Origin: Bifidobacterium myosotis
GTDB lineage: Bacteria; Actinomycetota; Actinomycetes; Actinomycetales; Bifidobacteriaceae
Direction: 5' to 3'
DNA: 64,000 nucleotides
NCBI RefSeq assembly: GCF_002259745.1
Contig: NZ_MWWW01000004.1
Coordinates: forward strand, 269,502-333,501
Part shown: piece after piece, positions 54,036-63,360 of the stretch
Numbering within the stretch: the stretch's first letter is position 1
How the letters are laid out: the number at the start of each line of letters is the position of its first letter
Made by a program: the position numbers and the translations under genes
The notes under the pieces: generated by a model
The model's input: the letters and a program-made list of their open reading frames with translations, nothing else
Database searches by the model: none
Told to the model about the DNA's origin: nothing

Positions 54036-54497
54036 TCAGCCAACGTCAATGATCACCACGGCGGAGGCGACCGGCCCGTCATGGCTCAATGAAATATGGA
54101 CGGACGGGATCGCCTCCACGCCCGCATTCGCCTGCCGGCGCGCAACACCCCCATCCCTGAACGTGAGCGCGACCTCACCGGAGAGCGTTACATGCGGCAC
54201 GCCATGAGAATCATCAAGGACCTCGACCTCGCGCCACGGGAAGTCGTCCAGCGTGAACGGGGAGTCTGCCGACCCCAGCGCCTCGCACCACGCTTTGAGG
54301 AACGCCTCCTTGCCGGCCCATTTGGCGGCCAGATGCACGGCCTCGCCGTCGCCCTTGGACCGCGCCCGTTCGGACGCCTGACGGACCTCACGCACCGAGA
54401 ACAGCGCGCGCATGCGCGTGCCCGGCTCGGCGAGCTGCGCCGCGAACGCCGATACATCCACCACGTCATGGCCCAATCCGCACACACCCATACGCAC
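54036..54497 (-). CDS. acpS: Holo-[acyl-carrier-protein] synthase
   Basis: A 153-residue 4'-phosphopantetheinyl transferase that activates acyl carrier protein or the carrier domain of fatty-acid synthase with CoA. The N-terminal GLGHDVVDVSAFA holds the metal-binding Asp. WAGKEAFLKAW holds the catalytic Glu and Lys, and VHISLSHDGPVASAVVI closes the protein. The length is slightly above the usual 120-140. The ATG at 54497 is given; an ATG two codons in is possible. It stands between repeats and the LacI regulator region. Confidence 0.92.
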   Translation of the reverse strand: MRMGVCGLGHDVVDVSAFAAQLAEPGTRMRALFSVREVRQASERARSKGDGEAVHLAAKWAGKEAFLKAWCEALGSADSPFTLDDFPWREVEVLDDSHGVPHVTLSGEVALTFRDGGVARRQANAGVEAIPSVHISLSHDGPVASAVVIIDVG

Positions 54498-54829
54498 CTC
54501 TCATCGGCAGAAATCCACTACGGCACTTATTACATGACAATAATCGGAGCGACGGTCGCCACAGCGGTGCGATTGCGATTACGCACGATGACCGCCGCCG
54601 ACGTCCGCCCGCTTCGTCAGCCTGCCCTGGGCGCGCTTCCCGGGCTGCACCACAGTCCGCACACTCGAGCCTTCTTCGTACCGCGCGAAAACGGTGGCGG
54701 TATGCATGCCCCGGTCAGCACACTCCAATCCGACCGCACCACCCACGTCAGTCAAATTGTTGACCTGCGAGAACGAATCAAATAACCGTTGAAATTTAAG
54801 GCAACACTCCGGCAATGACACATTTTGTA

Positions 54830-54859
54830 GTCAAACGTTTGACGTCTTAACTTGGTTAA
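54830..54859. promoter_or_regulatory. Palindromes in the lacI upstream region
   Basis: GTCAAACGTTTGAC, a perfect 14-bp palindrome (54830-54843) in the style of LacI-family operators, overlaps a TTGACG -35-like hexamer (54839-54844). TTAAC-TTG-GTTAA (54847-54859) follows at once. It is 235 bases before the regulator start. It differs from the AACCGGTT sites, so a second regulator may act here. I see no gene in 54498-55077. Confidence 0.5.
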
Positions 54860-55077
54860 CAACAAAAGCCAACGAAGGTCGCGCAAGCCACCGCAACGCC
54901 GCACGGCACCGATAACCAACCGCACAACAGCCCGTACACATACATTCGAGGCCCGCCAGCGGCCCGCAAGACCGCACGACCGCACGACCGGCGCGGACAC
55001 CGGCGCACCACCAGCGCACGGCCGGCAACCGCAACCGAACACGAGCAGACACGAAAGCAACCACAAGGAGGGAACGC

Positions 55078-56151
55078 ATGGTCACGATGAAGCACATCGC
55101 CGCCCAAGCCGGCGTATCCATCTCCACGGTCTCGCTGGTGCTCAACGGGCATGACGCCGGACGCGTGAGCCCCGAAGTGGCCGAGCGCATACGCGGCATC
55201 GCCGAAGGACTCGGCTACCGCACCAACCGACTCGCCAGCGGCCTGCGCACCAACCGCAGCCGCATCATCGCGTTCCTCAGCGACGAGGTGGCCACCACGC
55301 CGTTCGCCGGCCGCATGATCGAAGGCGCGCAGGACGCCGCCCGCGCCCTCGGATACCTGCTCATCACCGTCGGCATCAGCAACGGAGGCAAGGGCACCGG
55401 TTCCGACCGCGAGATCCTGGCGCTCAAGCAGTACGGCACCGACGGCTTCATCTACGCGCGCATGTTCAACCAACGCACCCTCTTGCCGCAGTCCCTGCGC
55501 GATTGCAAAGTGGTCGTCGCCGATTCGACCGACGCCACCGACGCCGCGCCCAGCATCGTGCCCGACGAGCACAGCATCGGATTCAAGGCCACCAGTCATC
55601 TCATCGACGCCGGATGCCGGCGCATCGCCTACGTGGGCACCATCCACAACATGATCGCCCAGCCGGGCCGCATCTCGGGATACGTGGACGCCCTCGCCGC
55701 GCACGACATACCGTTCGACCCCGAACTCATGATCAACGTGGAGTCCGGCAGCGACGCGGCGGCCCGCATGCCCGCGTTCTTCGACCGTCATCCCAACATC
55801 GACGGGTTCTTCTGCTTCAACGACACGCGCGCGTGGAGCATCTACACGGAGGCCATCCGCCGCGGGCTGGCGATCGGCAAGGACATCGCCGTGGTGGGCG
55901 TGGACAACCATCAGGTCATCGCCGAGGCGCTCGACCCGCCGCTGTCCACCGTGGAGCTGCCGCATTACGAGATGGGTTACTGGGCCGTGGGCAAGCTGGT
56001 CTCGATGATCGAAGGGACCGAGGTCGCGCCTTTCCCGAAGGAGGGCTATCCCGTTGACCGCGTGCCGCTGCCTCCGCTCACCGACCACGCAGCGAAGCTG
56101 GACTGCAAGCTGAGAATCAAACAGTCCTGGATGAGGCCGCAGCGCACATAA
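55078..56151 (+). CDS. LacI family transcriptional regulator
   Basis: A 357-residue regulator. The helix-turn-helix is MKHIAAQAGVSISTVSLVLNG, with a hinge helix at NRLASGLRTNRSR. The sugar-binding domain is of periplasmic-binding type (FAGRMIEGAQDAARALGY, DGFIYARM, GFKATSHLIDAGCRRIAYVGTI, FCFNDTRAWSIY, VVGVDNHQVI). AAGGAGGGAACGC precedes the ATG. Placed just upstream of a sugar importer and a GH32 enzyme, it most likely represses them in the absence of sucrose, fructo-oligosaccharides or a related sugar. Confidence 0.92.
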   Translation: MVTMKHIAAQAGVSISTVSLVLNGHDAGRVSPEVAERIRGIAEGLGYRTNRLASGLRTNRSRIIAFLSDEVATTPFAGRMIEGAQDAARALGYLLITVGISNGGKGTGSDREILALKQYGTDGFIYARMFNQRTLLPQSLRDCKVVVADSTDATDAAPSIVPDEHSIGFKATSHLIDAGCRRIAYVGTIHNMIAQPGRISGYVDALAAHDIPFDPELMINVESGSDAAARMPAFFDRHPNIDGFFCFNDTRAWSIYTEAIRRGLAIGKDIAVVGVDNHQVIAEALDPPLSTVELPHYEMGYWAVGKLVSMIEGTEVAPFPKEGYPVDRVPLPPLTDHAAKLDCKLRIKQSWMRPQRT

Positions 56152-56370
56152 CCGGTCCGTGCGTAGCCAATCCGCACGCAACTAGTCCAAGCGACGGCCG
56201 ATTCCGGATCCCCGGAATTCCCTCCTGCCCGGCTCCTTCCCGGTTCCTTTGGCAAGGAGTCGGCCCACGAGCCCGGCCCACCCGCCTGAGCCACTCCTAG
56301 CCCACCCACCTGCCTCACACCCGAACCACCCACCCGCTCGCCTCACACCCGAACCGCCCACATTCCAACC

Positions 56371-56384
56371 TCGAACCGGTTCGA
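56371..56384. promoter_or_regulatory. LacI-type operator upstream of the sugar importer
   Basis: TCGAACCGGTTCGA, a perfect 14-bp palindrome, 60 bases before the importer start codon. It has the same AACCGGTT centre as the site at 53899. It lies in the 290-bp gap after lacI, which otherwise shows Pro/Thr-coding-like low-complexity sequence and no gene. Confidence 0.65.
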
Positions 56385-56443
56385 CACCCAACACACTTAC
56401 CCCTCATCATTCAAGGAAGAACAAGAAAAGAAGGAGGAGCATC

Positions 56444-57803
56444 ATGCCCCACACCATCAGGCGCGCATCCGTCGCAAGGCGCACCGCCAGAAACCGCGCG
56501 GTCACCCGCGCCCACGGTCGCGACGCTCGCCATCGCAAGCCTCGCGACCGTGGGCGGCTGCGGCGAGGCGGCTCGCGCGGCGGCGAAGGCCAACGCCAAC
56601 GAAATCACCATCTGGACGCATTCGGCCGGCAGCGAGGCCGAGCTCGCCGGCGTCCAGCAAATCATCGACGACTACAACGCCAGCCCCGACAAGAAGGCCA
56701 CGGTCAAGCTGCAAGCCTTCCCGCAGAGCTCGTACAATGACTCCATCATCTCCGCATCCTCCGCGAACAACCTGCCGTGCCTGGTGGACGTGGACCAGCC
56801 GAACACCCCGTACTGGGCGTGGGCCGGCATCCTCGAGCCGCTCACCGACGAGGCGCTGCTCGAACGCGCCGACGACCTCATGGAATCCGGCAAGGGCACT
56901 TGGAACGGCGACCTGTACACCGTGGGCTACTTCGACGCCACGGTGGCCCTGTTCGCCCGCAAATCCGTGCTCGACAAGCTCGGCATCCGCGTAGCCACCG
57001 TGGACGAACCGTGGACCAAGGCCGAGATGGACGACGCGCTCGCCAAGCTCAAGGCCAGCGGCGAATGGACCTACCCGTTCGAAATCGGCACCGCCGACAA
57101 CAAAAGCGAATGGTATGCCTACGCCTACGCTCCGATTCTGCAGTCCTTCGGCGGCGATCTGATTAACCGCGACGGTTACCAGAGCGCCGACGGCGTGCTC
57201 AACGGCAAAGAGGGCAAGGCATTCGCCCGCTGGATGCGCGACCTCGTGGCCAAGGGCTACATCTCCTCCAAGGGCGGCTCGGACACCGCGCTCGACTTCG
57301 TCAACAACAAGTCCGGCCTGCTCTACGGCGGCATCTGGTCGATGAGCACCTTCAAGAAGTACGCCAAGGACTACGACGACATCGTGGTCATGCCGATGAC
57401 CGACTTCGGCCACGGCTCGGTGACCGGCGGCGGCTCCTGGACCGTGGGCATGACCCAGTCCTGCCCGAACAAGGCCGCGGCTCAGGACTACATCCGTTTC
57501 TCCCTGCAGGACAAGTACGTCGCCAACATGGCCAAGGCCGGCATGAACATCCCGACCACCGAAGGCGCGCAGAAGCTCGTGCCCGAGTTCTCGGACGGCG
57601 GCGACATGCAGATCTTCACCGAGATCTCGAAGAAGTACGTCAAGATGCGCCCTGAGACCCCGGCCTACAACTTCATCTCCACCGAGTTCCGCAAGACCAT
57701 CGGTGACATCATGAACGGCGCCGACGTGGACACCTGGCTCGACAAGGCGGTCAACCACATCGACGGCAACATCCAGGGCGCCGACGGCTACCGGAAGAAC
57801 TGA
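56444..57803 (+). CDS. CUT1 sugar ABC substrate-binding lipoprotein, apparent frameshift in signal peptide
   Basis: An extracellular solute-binding protein family 1, about 450 residues if repaired. The Shine-Dalgarno AAGGAGGAG and ATG at 56444 are excellent. That frame, however, soon becomes Arg-rich (RHRKPRDRGRLRRG). The true signal peptide continues in another frame as TVATLAIASLATVGGCGEAA, whose VGGC is a lipobox. A shift of one base between about 56446 and 56510 is needed. From 56550 to 57803 the protein is intact (ANEITIWTHSAGSEAE to IDGNIQGADGYRKN). The error may be real, making export fail, or a sequencing fault. Two permeases follow; no ATPase is nearby, so a shared MsmK-type ATPase is assumed. 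Confidence 0.8.
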
Positions 57804-57827
57804 CCGGAGAACTGAGAGGGAATCATC

Positions 57828-58823
57828 ATGACCAACACAACCGCAACCTCCGCGAGCGCCACGAACGCCGCAATCGCCGGGCATGCCGACGCACCCGTCG
57901 CCACGCCCGCCGCTACACCCACACCCGCACCGACCCGGCGCAAGCGCACCGCCGAACAGCGCCACGAGAACGCCGTGGGCTGGGCGATGCTGCTGCCCGC
58001 ATCCATCCTGCTGCTGCTGTTCATCGGCATCCCCGTGCTGCTGGCCTTCGGCCTGGCGTTCACCAACGCCCGCACAATCAGTCCGAACCCCACCCGGTTC
58101 ATCGGCATCGAAAACTTCACCCGACTGTTCTCCGACCCGACGTTCTGGTTCGCCCTGCGCAACGTGGTGGTATTCGCCGTGGTCGTCGTGCCGGTGCAGG
58201 CTGGCCTCGGACTGCTGCTCGCCGTGCTCATCAACAAGCAGGTGCGCTCTTCCGTGTTCTTCCGCACGGTCTACTTCCTGCCCGTGGTGACCTCGATGGT
58301 GGTGGTCTCGCTGCTGTGGATGTTCATCTATCAGAACGACGGCATGCTCAATCAGGTGATGGCCAAGCTCACCTTCGGCCATTGGCAGGCCGTGGACTGG
58401 CTCAACGACCCGCGCACCGCGATGGGCGCCATCATCGTGATGTCCATCTGGCAGGCCGTGGGCCAGCACATGCTCATCTGGCTGTCCGGTCTGCAGACCA
58501 TCCCCGGCGAGCTGTACGAGGCCGCCGAATTGGACGGCTGCAGCGCCTGGGAGCAGTTCAAGAACGTGACCTGGCCATGCCTGCGCTCCACGCGCAACAT
58601 GATCCTCATCACCATCACCATCGCCGCGATGAGCCTGTTCACGCAGATCAACGTGATGACCCAGGGCGGCCCGCGCGACGCCACCACCACCGTGGTCTTC
58701 GAGGCCGTGCGCTCCGGCTTCCAGCAGCAGGAGATGGGCTATGCCTCCGCGATCACGCTTGTGTTCTTCTGCATCATCATGGTGATCACCGGCATCCAGC
58801 GGCACCTGACCCGCGAGAAGTAA
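57828..58823 (+). CDS. Sugar ABC permease, MalF/MsmF type
   Basis: A 331-residue CUT1 permease with six membrane helices from about residue 55 (AMLLPASILLLLFIGIPVLLAFGLAF). The ATPase-coupling EAA loop reads LYEAAELDGCSAWEQFKNVTWP. The N-terminal 50 residues are Thr/Ala/Pro-rich. It pairs with the next gene as the membrane channel. GAGAGGGAATC precedes the ATG, 22 bases after the binding-protein stop. Confidence 0.92.
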   Translation: MTNTTATSASATNAAIAGHADAPVATPAATPTPAPTRRKRTAEQRHENAVGWAMLLPASILLLLFIGIPVLLAFGLAFTNARTISPNPTRFIGIENFTRLFSDPTFWFALRNVVVFAVVVVPVQAGLGLLLAVLINKQVRSSVFFRTVYFLPVVTSMVVVSLLWMFIYQNDGMLNQVMAKLTFGHWQAVDWLNDPRTAMGAIIVMSIWQAVGQHMLIWLSGLQTIPGELYEAAELDGCSAWEQFKNVTWPCLRSTRNMILITITIAAMSLFTQINVMTQGGPRDATTTVVFEAVRSGFQQQEMGYASAITLVFFCIIMVITGIQRHLTREK

Positions 58824-58845
58824 GAGACGAGAGAAGGATTTTACA

Positions 58846-59784
58846 ATGAGCAACGCAACGACCATGGCCGCGCACGACAAGCGCGCGGCGAAGGAATCCA
58901 AGAAGGTGGCCTACAAGCACAACCGGCTGTCCGTGGGCGGCTGGATTGTACGCATCCTGTTCGCCTGCCTGTTCTCCTTCCCGCTGATCTTCATGGTGGT
59001 CAGCTCCCTGAAGCCCGACGACGAGATCATGGCCGACCTGGGCTCGATCAAGGCGTTCCTGCCGGTCGGCCACATCTCGCTCGAGAACTACGCGCAGGTC
59101 TTCACCCGCGTGCCCGCGGCCACCTTCCTCATGAACTCGGTGATCATCACCGTGGTGACCGTGGTGCTCGGCGTGATCGTCAACTCGATGGCGGCCTTCG
59201 CCATCCAGCGTCTCGAGGTGCGCGGCAAGAAGGTCATCTTCACGTTCATCCTCGCCACGCTCATGGTGCCGTTCGAGACGTACGCGATTCCGCTGCTGTG
59301 GTGGGTCAACCAGCTGCCGCGGCCGGTGGTGGACCAGTTCGGCCTGTACTTCACCCGTGGATGGATCGACACTCTGCCGGTGCAAATCGTGCCGTTCATT
59401 GCCAACGCCTTCTCCGTGTACCTGTACATGCAGTACTTCGAGACGATTCCGAAGGACCTCGACGAGGCCGCCCGCGTGGACGGCGCCGGCTGGTTCCGCA
59501 TCTACTCGCGCATCGTGATGCCGCTGTCCGGCCCGGCCACCGCCACCGTGGTGATCCTGAGCTTCCTGCCGATGTGGAACCAGTACGTCTGGCCGCTCAT
59601 GGTGGTGCAGTCCGAGAACCTCAGGCCCGTGATGATCGGCGTGCAGTACTTCCAGCAGATGACCACCTCCTGGGGCCAGATCATGGCCTACAGCTCGCTG
59701 ATCACCGTCCCGATCATCATCGTCTTCGTCCTCTTCCAAAAGCAGTTCGTCAGCTCCATCGCCTCCTCGGGAGTAAAGGGCTGA
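58846..59784 (+). CDS. Sugar ABC permease, MalG/MsmG type
   Basis: A 312-residue CUT1 permease with six helices (ILFACLFSFPLIFMVVSSL onward) and the EAA loop LDEAARVDGAGWFRIYSRIV followed by MPLSGPA. Together with the permease before it and the binding protein, it forms an oligosaccharide importer. The GH32 enzyme downstream points to fructo-oligosaccharides or sucrose. GAGAAGGA precedes the ATG. Confidence 0.92.
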   Translation: MSNATTMAAHDKRAAKESKKVAYKHNRLSVGGWIVRILFACLFSFPLIFMVVSSLKPDDEIMADLGSIKAFLPVGHISLENYAQVFTRVPAATFLMNSVIITVVTVVLGVIVNSMAAFAIQRLEVRGKKVIFTFILATLMVPFETYAIPLLWWVNQLPRPVVDQFGLYFTRGWIDTLPVQIVPFIANAFSVYLYMQYFETIPKDLDEAARVDGAGWFRIYSRIVMPLSGPATATVVILSFLPMWNQYVWPLMVVQSENLRPVMIGVQYFQQMTTSWGQIMAYSSLITVPIIIVFVLFQKQFVSSIASSGVKG

Positions 59785-60595
59785 GAGTCCAAAGGAAGCC
59801 CAGTGGGCTTTCGACGACTCTCAGCCTGAGCGAGACGACAGTCAAGCGAAGGCAATACTGAGTCTCGCCGAAAGGCGGGTCCGTAATTGCGGACTGAGCC
59901 GTTAAGAAAACAGTCCGGTGGACTGTTTTAGGCTCAGCCGAGCGACGACAGTCGCGAGGTAGCACTGAGTCTCGTCAGAGGCGAGTCCGTAATTGCAGAA
60001 TTGAGCCTCACCGAAGACGGACCTCCCCTAATCCTGAACTGCGAATTCGGCTCCCCTCTTTGAGGGGAGCTGTCAGCAAGGCGACTGAGGGGAGCCCCAG
60101 ACCAAGCGAGCCTCAGACCGAGAGGCCCCAGACCAAGAGGCCCCAGCCTCGCCAAAGACCAACCTCCCCTAATCTCCGGGCCACGCCTCGGCTCCCGTCT
60201 CCGAGGGGAGCTGTCAACGAAGCTGACTGAAGGGAGCCCAAGGTCAACGGCCCCAGCCTCGCCACAAATCAATACTTGCCGGATGGGCTTTCCCTTTTTC
60301 ACCCATCCGGCATAACCCATATTCGGACGGTGCGTACCATTACCCGACAATCCCTATCCAATCCGCCCCGACCACACCGGCGGGCACGTCACCCTTACCC
60401 CACCTAACCATCCAGCTCAGCCACATCGGCTGGCACGTCACCCCCGCGTCACCCATCTGGCCATCCACCCCGCCTGACCATCCACCCCAACCGCAATCGA
60501 ACCCATCCCACCACGGCAAACCGCGCCGACGACCACGACGCGCCCGTCGACAATCCTGATTTTGCCGTATTCCCGACCTCAAGGAGTATGTTCCC
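59785..60595. repeat. 810-bp gap with several hairpin families
   Basis: No gene seen. It holds two copies of an ACTGAGTCTCG-CC(GAAAG)GCGGGTCCGTAATTGCGGACTGAG-type element (about 59860 and 59966), an AAAACAGTCC-GGT-GGACTGTTTT hairpin with terminator character (59907-59929), and two REP-like GAGGGGAGC copies (about 60050-60098 and 60190-60240). A TGCCGGATGGG/CCCATCCGGCA hairpin (60279-60313) follows. The GTCCGTAATTGC segment resembles the interior of the MITE-like elements. The GH32 promoter lies to the right; no AACCGGTT site is visible there. Confidence 0.75.
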
Positions 60596-62578
60596 ATGAC
60601 CAACATCATCAACGCCGACGGCTACACCTCGTTCGAGGCGTTCGCCGAATACCACGGCGACGGCAACACCCCCGCCACCCTGCGGCTTACTCCCGCGAAT
60701 CCGAACGTGTCGCCGCTTGAGGCGCATCTCGACGCCGCCGAGCGTCGCAAGCGCATCATCCTGCCCATCGACCCCGCCGAGCACTACACCCTGCATATCG
60801 ACGGTCTCACATTGGGCTTCGCCTACCTGTCCGGCGGCGAAAACCTGCTGGAGCGCGGCATCCGCATCGTCACGCCGGACACGCGCGCCGCCGCGCACCG
60901 CCCGCGCGCCCACTTCGAGCCGGCGCAACACTGGATGAACGACCCCAACGGCCTGTGCCGCTTCCAGGGACGCTATCACCTCTTCTATCAGTTCAACCCG
61001 TACGGCTGGCAGTGGGACAACATGCATTGGGGCCATGCCGTAAGCCGCGACCTCCTCCACTGGACCGACCTGCCGATTACGCTGCTGCCGCAGGACGACC
61101 TGCCGCGTGACCCGAAGCTCGCCGGCGGCGCGTTCTCGGGCTCGGCCGTCACTGTGGACGCCGACGGCCGTATCGTGCCGGGCGACGAGGCGAGCGTCAT
61201 CCGCATCTACCTGACCCGTCATTGGGAGCGCCGCGGAGACCACGATTCCGTGGAGGAGACGCAGACGACGGCCATCAGCACCGACGGGCTGACCTTCAGT
61301 CCGGAGACCACGGTGATCCGCCGCCCCACGGAAGACATGGGCCGCGACTTCCGCGACCCGAAGATCGACGACACCCTGTTCGACGGCACGGCGCTGGCCG
61401 GAACGCCGACCATCGTGGTGGCCAGCAACCTGCCGTCCGAACAGGCACCCGCCATCGGCGAGGACGGTTCCGCCCCGGTACCTGCGAACCATGAATCCTT
61501 CTGGTACGCCGATTCACCGTTCGACAAGGCCGGCCAGTGGCAGCCCGACCTGACGCGCACGTCGGCGCTTGCCCTGTTCCGTGCCACCGACACCGATCTG
61601 AACAAGGCCGAATGGCGTTATGCCGGCCCGCTGCTGTTCGAGACCGGCCTGCCCGAAACGTACACGTACGAGTGTCCGGACGCCTTCTCGCTCGACGGCA
61701 CGGCCATGGCCATCGGGTCCGTGATGAAGCTGCGTGACACCTCCGGACGGTTCCAGCCCATCCGCTGGTACACGGGTGCTATTGCCGACGACACGGCGGA
61801 TGCCCCGAAGTTCCGCGTGGACCATACCGGTTGGTGCGATTTCGGCTCCTGCTACTACGCAGTGCAGTCGTTCCGCGACCGTCATGCGGTGGCGAACGGC
61901 ACCCCCGTAGACCGCCGTATCGCCATCGGCTGGCTGTGCGACTGGTTCGGCGTGCGCATCGAGCGCGACGACTACGCCAACGGCGTGATGAGCCTACCGC
62001 GCGAGCTGCATGTGGCGGACGGCCGTCTGACGTCCCGACCGGTTCAGGAGGTCTACGACCTGCTGATCGGCGACATGCTCGACGAGATTTCGGTCAAGGA
62101 CTCCGCGGCTGCGAACGGCATCGCGAGCAACAGCGCAGATGGCACCGCAAATGGCGCAGCAGCCACCGACGCTAAAACCCGGCGGTTCGCAGCGCCCAGT
62201 CACGCGTATTATGCGGACATCCGCCCCGAAGCCGGTTCGGCGTTCTCGATGACGTTGGTCTCCGGCGTGCGCACCCAGCCGGACGGCACGGCCGCCGACG
62301 CCACACTGCGTCTGACGAGCGACGGCACCGCGGTGCATCTGACCACCACCGGATTGCCGACCGACGGTTTCGACTACGTTTCCGCCACCAAGCACGTGGA
62401 GCGGGTGGAAGTGTTCTACGATCACGGCGTGGCCGAGGTGTTCGTCAACGACGGCGAGGATGCAGGCGCGATCCTCTTCGACTGCGACAACGTCAACGCC
62501 CCGGACTTCAGGACCGAGCCGGTCATCAGCGGGCTCACCGGCTCGGTCGTCGTTCGCGAACTGCGTAGCGCGCGCTAG
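60596..62578 (+). CDS. GH32 beta-fructofuranosidase (sucrose/fructo-oligosaccharide hydrolase)
   Basis: A 660-residue glycoside hydrolase family 32 enzyme. The five-bladed propeller carries the nucleophile in [12 protein letters not shown] (Asp116), the transition-state Asp254 in DFRDPKIDD, and the acid/base Glu359 in [27 protein letters not shown] is typical. A C-terminal beta-sandwich ends in [16 protein letters not shown] residues. An N-terminal domain of about 100 residues precedes the propeller. No signal peptide, so it acts on imported sugars. AAGGAG lies nine bases before the ATG. It probably splits sucrose and short inulin-type oligosaccharides. Confidence 0.93.
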   Translation: MTNIINADGYTSFEAFAEYHGDGNTPATLRLTPANPNVSPLEAHLDAAERRKRIILPIDPAEHYTLHIDGLTLGFAYLSGGENLLERGIRIVTPDTRAAAHRPRAHFEPAQHWMNDPNGLCRFQGRYHLFYQFNPYGWQWDNMHWGHAVSRDLLHWTDLPITLLPQDDLPRDPKLAGGAFSGSAVTVDADGRIVPGDEASVIRIYLTRHWERRGDHDSVEETQTTAISTDGLTFSPETTVIRRPTEDMGRDFRDPKIDDTLFDGTALAGTPTIVVASNLPSEQAPAIGEDGSAPVPANHESFWYADSPFDKAGQWQPDLTRTSALALFRATDTDLNKAEWRYAGPLLFETGLPETYTYECPDAFSLDGTAMAIGSVMKLRDTSGRFQPIRWYTGAIADDTADAPKFRVDHTGWCDFGSCYYAVQSFRDRHAVANGTPVDRRIAIGWLCDWFGVRIERDDYANGVMSLPRELHVADGRLTSRPVQEVYDLLIGDMLDEISVKDSAAANGIASNSADGTANGAAATDAKTRRFAAPSHAYYADIRPEAGSAFSMTLVSGVRTQPDGTAADATLRLTSDGTAVHLTTTGLPTDGFDYVSATKHVERVEVFYDHGVAEVFVNDGEDAGAILFDCDNVNAPDFRTEPVISGLTGSVVVRELRSAR

Positions 62579-62681
62579 TCTTGCTCAGCTCACAGCACCG
62601 CACACGCGCTTATCAGGATGGGCGTCCGCTCTCGGCGGGCGCCCATCCGCCGTATCAGGGGTGTGTTCGCCGTCAATCGCC

Positions 62682-63137
62682 TATCTGCGTTACGAGGGGC
62701 TGGTCCGCATCCGAATAACAAGCACAACTGGCGTCTTCGTGGCATTCCCGGCGGGATTAGCCGGAGCGACCAGCCCCTCGTAACGCAGATACGCCCGATT
62801 CGAGCCTGTTCGAGCGAGATGGCCACGTCACGAGGGCTGGTCTGTATTCGAATCGCAAGCACAGCCGGCATCTTCGCGGCATTCAGCTACCAGCCAGCCC
62901 CTTGCTGCCCCAATTCGAGCCCATTCAAGCGGGATATCTGCGATATCTGCGTTGCAAGGGGTACTTTCGCCGCTTCCCGGAGACCTATCTGCTTTGCAAG
63001 GGGTACCTAATCGTACATATGCCAAGTACGAGCGTTGCAACGACGGCATTCCTACTCGCCATATCGCCCATCAGGTACCCCTTGCAAAGCAGTTACCTCT
63101 CCGCAAACCGCCCCAAGTACCCCTCACAACGCAGATA
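62682..63137. repeat. Inverted-repeat cluster F (two nested hairpin systems)
   Basis: First system: perfect 24-nt arms at 62682-62705 and 62768-62791 (core CTGCGTTACGAGGGGCTGG). Second system: forward words at 62944-62966 and 62986-63008, reverse words at 63073-63095 and 63115-63137, sharing the TGCGTTGCAAGGGGTAC word of cluster C. The outer forward word ends in TACTT and meets a reverse word starting AAGTA; the inner one ends in TACCT and meets AGGTA. Between the two systems are diverged single copies. No gene is seen in 62579-63356. Confidence 0.85.
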
Positions 63138-63360
63138 CCCTATCTAAATCGACCCGTTTTCATCGCACACACCGCGCTGAGGACAATCTGGAAGTGCCCG
63201 CGAGGATCTGGGACCTGTTTCAACACACACACCGCGTAGAAACTTCTACACCCGACACCGAACAGCCACTGGTTATTGAGCAATCCACATCATTACGGAA
63301 ACGCGATCGCCTCATCGCACACCGCATAGCGAACGCCAATCGAGCCTTTTGCACCGCTAG

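Noticed and set aside
53824..54049. Short minus-strand frames with Cys/Leu repeats over the 16-bp tandem repeat
   Set aside because: They simply translate the repeat and have no ribosome binding site.
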